A DNA stretch of 64,000 nt from JACCQS01 sp963766765 (lineage in GTDB: Bacteria > Actinomycetota > Actinomycetes > Mycobacteriales > Geodermatophilaceae). The position numbers and the translations under genes were made by a program. The stretch is from NCBI GenBank assembly GCA_963766765.1, contig CAVYBR010000017.1, forward strand, positions 16,202 to 80,201, written 5' to 3'. The notes beneath the pieces were generated by a model that was not told the origin of the DNA, made no database searches, and saw only the letters and a program-made list of their open reading frames with translations. This document shows positions 35,700 through 44,625 of this stretch, one piece after another. Numbering within the stretch: the stretch's first letter is position 1; every line of letters starts with the position of its first letter.

Positions 35700-37280
35700 C
35701 TAATTCGCCGCGGTCGTGGGCGGAACCAGGCCGCTGCGATCGGTCTTTCCGGACTCCGTCTGGGGCAGGCGCGAGACCAGCCGGATGTGCTGCGGAACCA
35801 TATAGCGGGGAATCCTGGCCGCAAGAGCTCGCCTGATGTCCCGGATCGTGCGACTCGGCGCCGAGGGGTCGGCTGACTCATCGCCGGGTTCGGCAGGATC
35901 CGCTGCCGGCGGACCGACGACGACATGGGCCAGCAGGCTCGGATCGCGGTCCGGGGGCCGGTGCAGCACGACGGCCGCGTCGAACACGCCGGGACACGCC
36001 CGCAGCGCCGCTTCGACGTCACCGAGTTCGATCCGGTGACCGTTCACCTTGACCTGATGGTCGATGCGTCCGTGGTAGACATAGCTGCCGGTCCGGTCGT
36101 CCCAGCTGCCGAGGTCGCCGGTGCGGAAGCATTGCGTCGACGATCCGTCCTCCGCCCTCACCGTCACGAAGCGCTCACGGTTGAGCTCGGGACGGCCGAG
36201 GTAACCATCGGTCAGCCCGGTCCCGTCCAGCAGGATCTCGCCGATGTCGCCGTTCGCAAGCGGTCGCAGCTCCGGGTCCACGAGCCGCATCCCGACGTGC
36301 CCCAACGGTGTGCCGATCAAGGTGCCTGGTTCGGTCCTGGTGAAGTCGACCGTCGTCATCTCCCGCACCGTCACGTGCACCGTCCCCTCGGTGATCCCGT
36401 ACATGTTCAGGATCGCCGGCCGCCGATGGGCAGGCAGCGTCGCCAGCCACGCCGAGACGGAAATGGGGTCGACAGCTTCACCGGCGAAGATCACATACCG
36501 CACCGCCAGGGTGTCCTGCGGCCCAGCGCCGGACGCGACGAGATGCCGGAAGACCGACGGAACCATGCTCAGGACGGTGACCCCGGTGGCCCCCAGCAGC
36601 TCGACGAAGCGGGCCGGATCCAGCCGGGCCGGCTGGGGGACGGTGACGATGCGGGCGCCCGTGAGCAAGGCCCCCCACATCTCCCAGACCGAGACGTCGA
36701 AGGCGAACGAGTGAAACAACGACCAGACATCGGTGCGTGCGAAGGGCAACTGGGTAGCGGCAGCGTCGATCAGTCCGAGGACGCTGCGATGCAGGATCGG
36801 TACGCCCTTGGGCCGGCCGCTCGAACCGGACGTGTAGATGACATAGGCGGTCGCGTCCGGGCCTACCGACGGCCGTGGCGGTCGCGGTCGCCGGCTGTCC
36901 GCGCTGGGCATCTCCACGCACACCGGGTTCGAGGCCAGCTCCTTGCCCGCTGCCTCGCCGAGGATCAGCGTCAACCCCGCGTCCTCCATCACCAGGGCCA
37001 GGCGCGCGTCCGGGTAGAGGGGATCCAGCGGTACGTAGCCGCAGCCGGCTTTCAGCACACCGAGGATGGCGGGGATCCACCGCGAATCCCGCGCGAGCAT
37101 GACACCGATGAGACCGCCAGGTCCGGCACCTGCGGCGATGAGGTCGGCGCAGACGGCGTCCGACCACTGGTCCAGCTCCGCATAGGTGGTGAGTTGACCG
37201 TCGTCGTCAAGAGCGATTGCGTGCGGCGTCGATCCGACCTGGCGCTCGAACTCCGACACCAATGAGATGGGCCCGGTCAT
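35700..37280 (-). CDS. Stand-alone NRPS adenylation domain, Thr-like pocket
   Basis: A 526-residue A domain without carrier. A3 IYTSGSSGRPKG, A5 YGITEGT, A7 FRTGDL, A8 VKVNGHRIELGDVE and A10 ESGKTD are present. The code read by eye is DVWSIAMVHK, matching the threonine code DFWNIGMVHK at seven positions; YGITE-VHVT around A5 is also usual for Ser/Thr domains. The likely acceptor is the free PCP at 33561. The ATG at 37280 has no ribosome binding site, but TATCGT (plus strand 37287-37292) ends six bases upstream, suggesting a leaderless transcript. It marks the right edge of recognisable biosynthetic genes. Confidence 0.86.
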   Translation of the reverse strand: MTGPISLVSEFERQVGSTPHAIALDDDGQLTTYAELDQWSDAVCADLIAAGAGPGGLIGVMLARDSRWIPAILGVLKAGCGYVPLDPLYPDARLALVMEDAGLTLILGEAAGKELASNPVCVEMPSADSRRPRPPRPSVGPDATAYVIYTSGSSGRPKGVPILHRSVLGLIDAAATQLPFARTDVWSLFHSFAFDVSVWEMWGALLTGARIVTVPQPARLDPARFVELLGATGVTVLSMVPSVFRHLVASGAGPQDTLAVRYVIFAGEAVDPISVSAWLATLPAHRRPAILNMYGITEGTVHVTVREMTTVDFTRTEPGTLIGTPLGHVGMRLVDPELRPLANGDIGEILLDGTGLTDGYLGRPELNRERFVTVRAEDGSSTQCFRTGDLGSWDDRTGSYVYHGRIDHQVKVNGHRIELGDVEAALRACPGVFDAAVVLHRPPDRDPSLLAHVVVGPPAADPAEPGDESADPSAPSRTIRDIRRALAARIPRYMVPQHIRLVSRLPQTESGKTDRSGLVPPTTAAN

Positions 37281-37484
37281 GGCTGGACGATAGCGCACGT
37301 CCAGAGCGAGTCGGGCCGGTCATGCAAGAATCGCGTGCGTCATTGCCGCCTGATGATGTGGATCCCTGATCGGAGGCGCGGCGGCGTGCGCTCGATCGAC
37401 TTCAGAAGTTCGCGGACCGCAGCGAGCGTCCGCCGCGCGAGTCCGACCGCTTCACCCGCGACCTTGAGAGCAGAGTGACTGTCC

Positions 37485-38129
37485 ATGAAAAACTATCCAC
37501 TCCTCAGTGTGCGCGTCAGCACGCCGAGGGTCGAGCTGCACAGCGCGACGGACGAACTGCTCGATCAGCTCGCGGAGGTCGTGCGCGCGGGCAAGACCCA
37601 CGCCGAACCCGCACCGTACGACGACCCGATGTCGTTCTACGAGACCGATCCCGACCTGCGGGTCGCCAAGTGGCTCCGGGCGATCTGGCGGCGCCGCGGC
37701 ACGGTCGAGCCCGATGCCTGGCGGCTCAACTTCGTGGTCATGGTCGACGGGCAGCCAGTCGGGGAGCAGACCCTGACGGGAGTGGAATTCTCCACTCTCG
37801 GAACGGTCACGAGCTTCTCCTGGCTGTCGGTCGATTGCCGTGGCCGTGGCCTCGGGCGCGAGATGCGGGCAGCGATCCTGCACCTGGCGTTCAATGGCCT
37901 CCGCGCGAAGGAGGCAGGCAGCGACGCCTTCGTCGACAACCATGCGTCCAACGCGATCTCGCAGGGCCTCGGTTACGAGCCCAACGGGTCCGAATGGGCA
38001 ACGAGGCAAGGCAAACCGGCCCTGCTCAACCGCTGGCGACTCACTAGAGACAGCTGGGAACGGCACCGCAGGGACGACATCCAGATCCACAACATCGAGG
38101 CCTGTCACGCCCACCTGCCCTTGACCTGA
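37485..38129 (+). CDS. GNAT-family N-acetyltransferase
   Basis: A 214-residue RimJ/RimL-type acetyltransferase. The acetyl-CoA loop is visible as CRGRGLGREMRAA, preceded by a strand SFSWLSVD and followed by FVDNHASNAISQGLGYEPNG, where the Asn-Ala-Ser helix is common in this subfamily. It could acetylate a protein N-terminus, an antibiotic amine or the cluster product (self-resistance). No operon partner; the next gene is the integrase remnant. Confidence 0.78.
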   Translation: MKNYPLLSVRVSTPRVELHSATDELLDQLAEVVRAGKTHAEPAPYDDPMSFYETDPDLRVAKWLRAIWRRRGTVEPDAWRLNFVVMVDGQPVGEQTLTGVEFSTLGTVTSFSWLSVDCRGRGLGREMRAAILHLAFNGLRAKEAGSDAFVDNHASNAISQGLGYEPNGSEWATRQGKPALLNRWRLTRDSWERHRRDDIQIHNIEACHAHLPLT

Positions 38130-38305
38130 CGTACTTTGACGCGCTGCAAGTGCCCACTTTCCATGGCATGTCAGTCCTGCGTTGAGGCAGGACGACGATC
38201 GAGATCCGGACGACAACGGCTACCAGCTGGGGAAGGTGTTCTCCACTTGCCCGTCAGCCATCAGGCGGTGGTGCGCACCCCTGGAAACGCCGCTGGCTCG
38301 CGCGG

Positions 38306-39472
38306 ATGAGCGGCGTGCGAGTTGTGATAGACGTCCGTCCCTCGATCCAGGATTCCGGGTATCCCTCGCTAACGACGTGGAGGAACGCCAGCGGCTCACT
38401 GGCATTTGGGGAAGGATCCGCGGCCAACCCGACCTTCAGCGGGCGCAACTTCCGACTCTCCGAACTCCTCCGGCGGCTTGCTCTTCTTCTGTATGGGGCA
38501 GTTGAAGCCTTGGTGCAGGACCAGCAGTTCAATCCAGTTCGAGAGATCGCGTCCCTAGCGAATTCGAGACGCAAACCGACCCGGGCGTTGGAGGAGACCG
38601 AACGAGACGACTGATTCGAACTGCTGCGGCAGGATGAGCGAGCGGTGAAGGCCGATCTGATCGACTTCAGCAAGTTCATGATCGCGACCGGCGAGCGCAT
38701 CGGTGAGTGCCTTGCCGTTTCGTGGCGGGATGTGGATCGGCAGACCGGCGAGGTCGACTGCAGTCATCAGATCCAGAGGATCAAGGGGCAAGGACTCATC
38801 CGGCGGCGGGTGAAGTCAGCTGCCGGCGAACGGATCCTGAAGCTTCCGGGATGGGCACTCGAGATGCTGAACGACCGCTGGCAGCCGGGGACATCGCTTG
38901 ACGCGCTGCTCTTCCCCGATTCGAAGGGAGGCTTCCGAGACCCTCACAACGTGAGCAAGGCGCTTCGCGATGCGCGCCGGCCCATTGGTAGTCAGCGACG
39001 CCGGGAGCTCGGTGCACTACTGCGGCGGCACAGACGAGCGGCAAACCTGACTCAGATGCAGGCGGTGGCCAAGCTGGGGTGGCCGAAGACGCGAGTCAGT
39101 CTGGTTGAGACTGGACGAGTCCGTGTGGAGATCGAGGATGCGATCGCGCTCGCATACGCGTATCGGATACCGCGTGCCGCCCGGGCGGCGTTGCTGGAGA
39201 TGACCGAGCTCGCTGGCATGCGCACTGTGGCGGACGAGCTCTCGTGGGTGACCTCGCACAAGTTCCGCAAGACCACGGCGACCATCCTCGAGGATGCCGG
39301 CCAGTCGCCGCGTCAGATCGCAGATCAGCTCGGGCACTCGCGACTGTCCACCACGATGGATGACTACATCGGGCGTAAGGCCCGCAATCCGGAGGCTGCG
39401 AAGCACCTCGACGACGCGATGCGGTCCATCCATGAGCAGGATCGACAGACGCCGCCAGGTCCCGAACTCTGA
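38306..39472 (+). pseudogene. Tyrosine integrase with inserted XRE-type HTH domain, nonsense-broken
   Basis: The catalytic half (38645-39472) has the full tyrosine recombinase set: Arg in TGERIGE, a likely lysine in KSAAGERI, HKFR, LGHS and the nucleophile tyrosine in MDDYIGR. Between the second and third blocks lies about 75 residues resembling an XRE helix-turn-helix of the actinobacterial LGALLRRHR...LTQ...SLVETGR type (38991-39215). The same frame upstream reads FNPVREIASLAN...ETERDD, then TGA at 38612-38614, then FELLRQDERAVKADL, which is continuous integrase sequence across the stop. The N-terminal part before about 38,500 is poorly conserved. A GTG at 38645 could give a truncated protein. 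Confidence 0.75.
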
Positions 39473-39566
39473 CGAAAGGTGTCGAGGCGGGAACTCAAAA
39501 GGATGAGTAAAGGATGCGTGGCGCCTCTCGGGGACATGCCCCGAGAGGCATAAGCGCAGTTCAGAG

Positions 39567-39591
39567 AGCCGACGAGGGGACTCGAACCCCT
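39567..39591 (-). repeat. 3' tRNA fragment, likely attachment site
   Basis: On the - strand this reads as a T-stem/loop AGGGG-TTCGAGT-CCCCT followed by a seven-base 3' acceptor strand CGTCGGC and discriminator T. No matching 5' acceptor, D arm or anticodon arm lies upstream within 100 bases, so it is not a whole tRNA. Placed about 95 bases after the integrase stop, it is where an att site with a duplicated tRNA 3' end would be expected. Confidence 0.65.
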
Positions 39592-39602
39592 AACCACCGC
39601 GT

Positions 39603-40132
39603 TTCTTTAGCCAGATTCGTCATCACTATCCGCCATCTTCCGATAGTCGTCATGAGCTGCGCGTATGCCTTGCCGAGCTTGTCGCGCGTCGTCACCGGTG
39701 GTCGTCATCTGTCGCTGAATCGGATGAGTTAAGACGTGAGTAGGACCTCAACGCATCGCGGGGCGAACTGCCAACCGACTGATTCGAGTGGTCTTGAGGC
39801 TTGTCAAAAACGGGTGTACTCAGGCCTGAACTCCCAGCGCCCAGCAGGGGTCCTATGCGGCCGCATTGCCGACTATCTCGGCGGCGACCACGCCTAGCCC
39901 AAGGAGAAGCAGAACAGTCAAGGGCGTGTGCCGAGCCCTCTGCCCGGCCCAGCACACCCGGCACACGAAGGCCGAGACGCCAGGATGGTGGTCCTCATAC
40001 GCTCACTCCAGATATACGGCCCACGAAAAGGTCTTCGCGACGTCGACGTTCCACTGGTTCAGCGACCGGTCTGCGTCGCCCGTTCAGAAAGCCGTGGCGG
40101 CCGCTGCCCGTCGGGCCGGTTCGCCCAACTTT
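39603..40132. other. Non-coding stretch
   Basis: About 530 bases without a supported gene. Open frames here have neither ribosome binding sites nor recognisable products. It probably includes remnants of the integrated element and upstream sequence of the sugar-transport operon. Confidence 0.5.
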
Positions 40133-40177
40133 GTGATCGATCACGGCCAACATATTGACCGAAAAGTGAACGATCAC
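40133..40177 (+). promoter_or_regulatory. Tandem LacI-type operators before the sugar ABC operon
   Basis: GTGATCGATCAC (40133-40144) is a perfect palindrome with central CG; GTGAACGATCAC (40166-40177) is a one-mismatch version. Their centres are 33 bases apart, about three helical turns. The second is identical to a site before the GH42 gene (49372-49383). Form and central CG suit a LacI-family repressor, which is not encoded in the window. Confidence 0.65.
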
Positions 40178-40277
40178 TACTCTCGTGCCACCCGACTGCG
40201 GTTAGCGCTTTCCAGCGGCACCCGGACCGCCGGACGGGCGCCACGACTAGTTCTCGACGAGTCCCTGGAGTTCGCTC

Positions 40278-42397
40278 ATGAGCCAGATCAGTCGACGTGA
40301 CGTACTGCGCACCGCGGCCATCGCGGCCGGTGGGGTGATGCTGGCCGGCTGTACCGACGGCCCAACCGAGAAGTCCGGCGCGACCGCTCCTGGCCAGGGC
40401 TCGGACCAGAAGGGCGACGTGACCGAGCCCTTGAAGCGGCCGGCGCAGATCAACGAGTCACCGGCGCTCAAGGGCAAGGGTCTGCCGCCCGTCGAGCAGC
40501 GCATCCCGGCGAATCCGTACGTCATCCCGCACCGCTGGACGGGTGCGGGCAAGTACGGGGAAAGCTGAACATGCTCACCTTCGGCAGTACCGGTGCTGCC
40601 AACGCCAACTCGATCGCGGAGTTCTTCTACGGCAACTCGCCACTGCGTTTCCTCAACGACGGGCTGAACGTCGGCCCGGGCCTGGCCGATCGCTGGAGCT
40701 CCAACCCGGCCACGTCGGAGTGGACCGTCCACTTCCGCGAGGGACTCAAGTGGTCGGACGGCGCACCCTTCACGGTGGACGACATCCTCTTCTGGTGGGA
40801 GGACCTGGTGCTGCCGGGCCACGGTGCGCAGACGCCGCCGCCGTCGAACATCTCCGGCAAGGGCACCGTGGTCAAGATGACCAAGGTGGACGAGCACACG
40901 CTGAAGTTCAGCTGGGATACTCCACAACCGCTCTTCCCCGAGCAACTGGCCACCTATGTCAACGGCGGCCTGGGCAGGAACGGCGCGACCTGGGTGCTAC
41001 CCAAGCACTACCTGAAGCAGTACCACCCGAAGTACAACCCGAAGGTCCCCAAGGACTGGGACAGCCCGGGCGGCCTGTGGGAACAGAAGGCCGACTGGAA
41101 GCGCAATCCCAGCTGCCCCACGTTGACGGGGTATCGGTGCAAGTCCTTCGACAACAACACCGGCATCGTCTTCGAGCGCAACCCGTACTACTGGGTCGTC
41201 AACACCAACGGCGACCAGCTGCCCTACATCGACGAGCTGCGCTTCTCGATGCAGACCAACGCCGAGGCGCTCAAGCTCAAGATCCAGCAGGGCACGGTCG
41301 ACTACTGCCAGGGCTTCTTCAACCAGGTCAGTCTGGCCGACGTGTCGACGCTGTCGCGGCACCAGGACAGCGGCCACTACGAGATCCTGCTCTGGAACAG
41401 CGGCGACGGCACCGGCTCGATCTTCTTCTTCAACTACGACTATGTGGCCAAGGACGAGAAGTACGGCAAGCTGATTCGCGACAAACGCTTCCGCCAGGCC
41501 GTCTCGCTCGGCTGGGACCGCAAGGCCACCCGCAAGAGTCTGTACTTCGAACAGGGTGAACTCACCACCGGAACCATCGGGCCCAGCACCGTCGAGTTCC
41601 ACGCGCAGCCGGACGGGCCGAAGGTGTACCAGCAATGGCGCGACGCGTACCTCGGCCCTGATCCCGACAAGGCGAAGGCACTGCTCGCGGAGCTCGGTCT
41701 CAAGGACGTCAACGGCGACGGTTATCTGGAGTTCCCGGACGGAACGACGCTGACGATCCAGGTCCCCTACAAGGCCGACATCGCCAAGCCGGAGGCCGAC
41801 AAGGACGAGCAACTGGTCGGCGACATGCAGAAGATCGGGCTGCGGATGAAGCGTGTTCCGGTGTCGCCGGCTGCCCACGGGGAGCAGTGGACCAGCGGGC
41901 AGCTGATGTCCCAGACCAACTGGGGCTGTGCCAACGGCACCTCGATCATGGTGGTGCCGAACTGGCTGGTCCCGGTGAACACCGGGAACTGGGCGCCGCT
42001 GCAGGCCGCCTGGTACGCCAACAGCGCGAACGGTAAGAACAAGGAAGAGCTGGGCCTCGCGCCGATGAAGCGGCATCCCCCGCGGCTGGAACCAGAACCC
42101 GGCGACCCGGTCGCGAAGCTCAGCAGCCTGTATCTGCGGGCCAAAGGCGAAGCGGATCCGGTCAAGCGCAACCAGCTGGTCTGGCAGATGTTCAGGATCC
42201 ACATCGAGGACGGGCCGTTCTTCATGGGCTCCACCGCAAACTTCCCCGAAGTGATCGTCAAGAACCGCGACCTCGCCAACGTCCCCGGCCGGAAGAACCT
42301 CGCCCTCGGCGGCATCACGGCTCCCTGGCACATCCCGGCGCCGGCCACGTACGACCCCGAGTGCTGGTACTGGACGAACCCGGAGCAGCACTCGTGA
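40278..42397 (+). CDS. Family 5 extracellular solute-binding lipoprotein, frameshifted
   Basis: Ligand-binding component of an oligopeptide/oligosaccharide ABC importer. The N-terminus has a twin-arginine motif SRRDVLR, a hydrophobic segment and lipobox MLAGC, so it is a Tat-exported, membrane-anchored lipoprotein. The first frame stops at 40566-40568 (GKYGES then stop) and the rest continues from about 40571 in another frame. Adding one G to GGGG at 40557-40560 gives GKYGGKLNMLTFG and restores about 706 residues. The mature part has WTVHFREGLKWSDG and ERNPYYW, typical SBP_bac_5 signatures. Proximity to beta-galactosidase suggests a galactoside ligand. The frameshift may be a sequencing error. 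Confidence 0.82.
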
Positions 42398-42446
42398 GCG
42401 CCTCCGGACCCCCGGAGAGGCGGGCCGTCGTACCGGGGAGAGCGGC

Positions 42447-43433
42447 GTGCTGACCATGGTCGCGCGCCGCGTGCTCTACATGGTCGTGACGCTGGCGCTC
42501 GTGTCGGTGCTGAGTTTCGCCATCATCGCCGCCCCGCCCGGGAGCGCACTGTCCCAGAAGATCTCCCAGCTCCGGTCGCAGGGCGGCGAGGTGACCGAGG
42601 CACAGGTCATCGCGCTGCAGGAGCAGTACGGCGTCGACGATTCCTGGTTCACCCAGTACGGGAAGTGGGTGTCCGGGTTTCCGCAGGGCGACTTCGGGTT
42701 CTCCTTCACTCTCAACGAACCTGTCAGCTCGTTGATCTGGAGCCGGCTGCTGCTGACCTTGCTGCTCAGCGTCGGGGCGCTCCTGATCGCCTGGGGCCTG
42801 TCGATCCCGCTCGGTGTCTACTCCGCCACCCACCGGCACTCGCTGCCCGACAGCGTCATCACGGTGATCCAGTTCGTTGGGGTCGCCATCCCGGAGTTCC
42901 TCTTCGCCCTGGTGGTGATGACGTTCGGTGCCAAGTACCTGGGCGCCGATGTCGGCGGTCTCTTCTCCAGCCGGTACGCGGATGCTCCCTGGAGCTGGGC
43001 CAAGTTCACTGACCTGCTCGGACATCTGTGGATCCCGCTGGTGGTGATCGCCGCCGGATCCACCGCCTGGCTGACCCGGGTGATGCGCGCCAATCTGCTC
43101 GACGTCCTCAACAACCAGTACGTGCAGACCGCGCGGGCCAAGGGAGTGGCCGAGCGTCAGGTGATCTGGAAGCACGCGGTCCGCAACTCCCTGCACCCGT
43201 TGGTGATGACGTTCGGTACCACCTTCCCGGTCCTGATCTCCGGTGAGGCGATCGTGTCGATCGTCCTCAACCTGCCGACGATCGGGCCACTGCTGGTCAA
43301 CTCCCTGCTCAACAAGGACATGTACGTCGCGGGCACCATCCTGCTCATGCTCTCGGCGCTGCTGGTGATCGGGAACTTTCTCGCCGATCTCCTGCTCGCG
43401 GTGATCGACCCCCGGATCCGGTTGGCGGACTAG
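42447..43433 (+). CDS. ABC transporter permease, DppB/OppB type
   Basis: A 328-residue inner-membrane permease with six predicted helices. The cytoplasmic EAA-like loop reads YVQTARAKGVAERQVIWKHA, and the N-terminus has the ARRVLYMVVTL pattern of OppB. Forms the channel with the next gene product. Starts about 50 bases after the binding protein gene. Confidence 0.9.
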   Translation: MLTMVARRVLYMVVTLALVSVLSFAIIAAPPGSALSQKISQLRSQGGEVTEAQVIALQEQYGVDDSWFTQYGKWVSGFPQGDFGFSFTLNEPVSSLIWSRLLLTLLLSVGALLIAWGLSIPLGVYSATHRHSLPDSVITVIQFVGVAIPEFLFALVVMTFGAKYLGADVGGLFSSRYADAPWSWAKFTDLLGHLWIPLVVIAAGSTAWLTRVMRANLLDVLNNQYVQTARAKGVAERQVIWKHAVRNSLHPLVMTFGTTFPVLISGEAIVSIVLNLPTIGPLLVNSLLNKDMYVAGTILLMLSALLVIGNFLADLLLAVIDPRIRLAD

Positions 43434-43439
43434 CCCACG

Positions 43440-44567
43440 ATGACCACGACACCCCCTGCTCCGATCCCCGAGATCGCCGGCACTCCCGCGCCCACCAGCC
43501 CAGACGGTGGAACGGCCACCCTGCCCCAATGGCGCCTGATGGCGCGCCGGTTCTGCAAGAGCCGCCTCGCAGTCGCCGGATCGATCGTCCTCGCGGTGCT
43601 CTACGCGTGCGCTGTACTGGCTCCGTTCCTCTCCCCCAATCCTTACCAGCAACAGGACGCCAACCTGAAGAATGCTTCCCCGACGTCGATCGTCTGGTCC
43701 GGTGGCCCCGCGATCTGTAGCCGCCAGCAACAACTCGACACCGAGACCTTCACCTACGAGTACCGCAGCGATTGCGGCAGCTCCGTGCCACTGCGGTTCT
43801 TCGGCGAGGGGTACGACTACAAGTTGTTCGGTCTGATCCCGACCGACCGGCATCTGGTGACGGTGGACCAGCCGCACACCCTGCTGCTCTGGGGCGCTGA
43901 CAGCGCCGGCCGCGATGTCTTCGCACGGTCCATGCAGGGCGCCCGGGTGTCGCTCACGATCGGTCTTCTCGGCGTTGCCGTGGGCACCTTCCTCGGCGCG
44001 ACGATCGGCACCATTTCCGGCTACTTCCGCGGCGCCGTCGACACGCTGCTGCAGAGGTGCATAGAGCTCCTGACCTCGCTGCCGACCCTGCCGCTCTGGC
44101 TGGCACTGGCCGCGCTCCTGCCCCAGGACATGTCTGTCACCAACAGGTACTTCCTGATCACTCTCATCTTGTCCCTGGTCGGGTGGGCGGGGCTGGCGCG
44201 GCAGGTGCGGGGCAAGGTGATGTCGTACGCGGCCAGCGACTACGTCGCCGCCGCCCGGATCGCCGGCTCCTCCAGCGGCCGCATCGTCTTCAAACACCTG
44301 ATCCCGAACGCGTCCAGTCACATCGTCGCCACCTCGATGCTGGCCGTACCGGCCACGATCATCTCCGAGACGTCGCTGTCGTTCCTCGGCGTCGGCATGT
44401 TGCCGCCCGCCGTGAGCTGGGGTGTTCTGCTCTCCGACGCGCAGAACGTCGCGACCGTGCAGCAGCACCCGTGGCTGCTGATCCCGGCGGCCCTGGTGGT
44501 GATCGCGGTGACCTGCTTCCAGTTGATCGGCGACGGCCTGCGCGACGCCGTCGATCCCTACGGATGA
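43440..44567 (+). CDS. ABC transporter permease, DppC/OppC type
   Basis: A 375-residue permease. After a Pro-rich N-terminus comes a first helix (about 45-65), an extracytoplasmic insert with four cysteines (about 90-125), then GADSAGRDVFAR, the OppC hallmark, and the cytoplasmic loop YVAAARIAGSSSGRI. The insert is longer than in the usual dipeptide permease, as seen in oligosaccharide systems. Six bases after the previous gene. Confidence 0.88.
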   Translation: MTTTPPAPIPEIAGTPAPTSPDGGTATLPQWRLMARRFCKSRLAVAGSIVLAVLYACAVLAPFLSPNPYQQQDANLKNASPTSIVWSGGPAICSRQQQLDTETFTYEYRSDCGSSVPLRFFGEGYDYKLFGLIPTDRHLVTVDQPHTLLLWGADSAGRDVFARSMQGARVSLTIGLLGVAVGTFLGATIGTISGYFRGAVDTLLQRCIELLTSLPTLPLWLALAALLPQDMSVTNRYFLITLILSLVGWAGLARQVRGKVMSYAASDYVAAARIAGSSSGRIVFKHLIPNASSHIVATSMLAVPATIISETSLSFLGVGMLPPAVSWGVLLSDAQNVATVQQHPWLLIPAALVVIAVTCFQLIGDGLRDAVDPYG

Positions 44568-44625
44568 CACGGCGTCGTGGCAACGCCGCTGACCTCCCCA
44601 CCCCGACAGAGCCGGAGACCGCACG

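Noticed and set aside
38254..38700. 148-residue - strand frame
   Set aside because: Antisense to integrase sequence that is recognisable on the + strand.
39514..39732. 72-residue frame with a GTRTPNH segment
   Set aside because: This segment is the usual false protein obtained by translating across a tRNA T-arm; the DNA is a tRNA 3' fragment.
39866..40300. 144-residue + strand frame before the binding protein
   Set aside because: No ribosome binding site or motif, overlaps the operators and the start of the lipoprotein gene.
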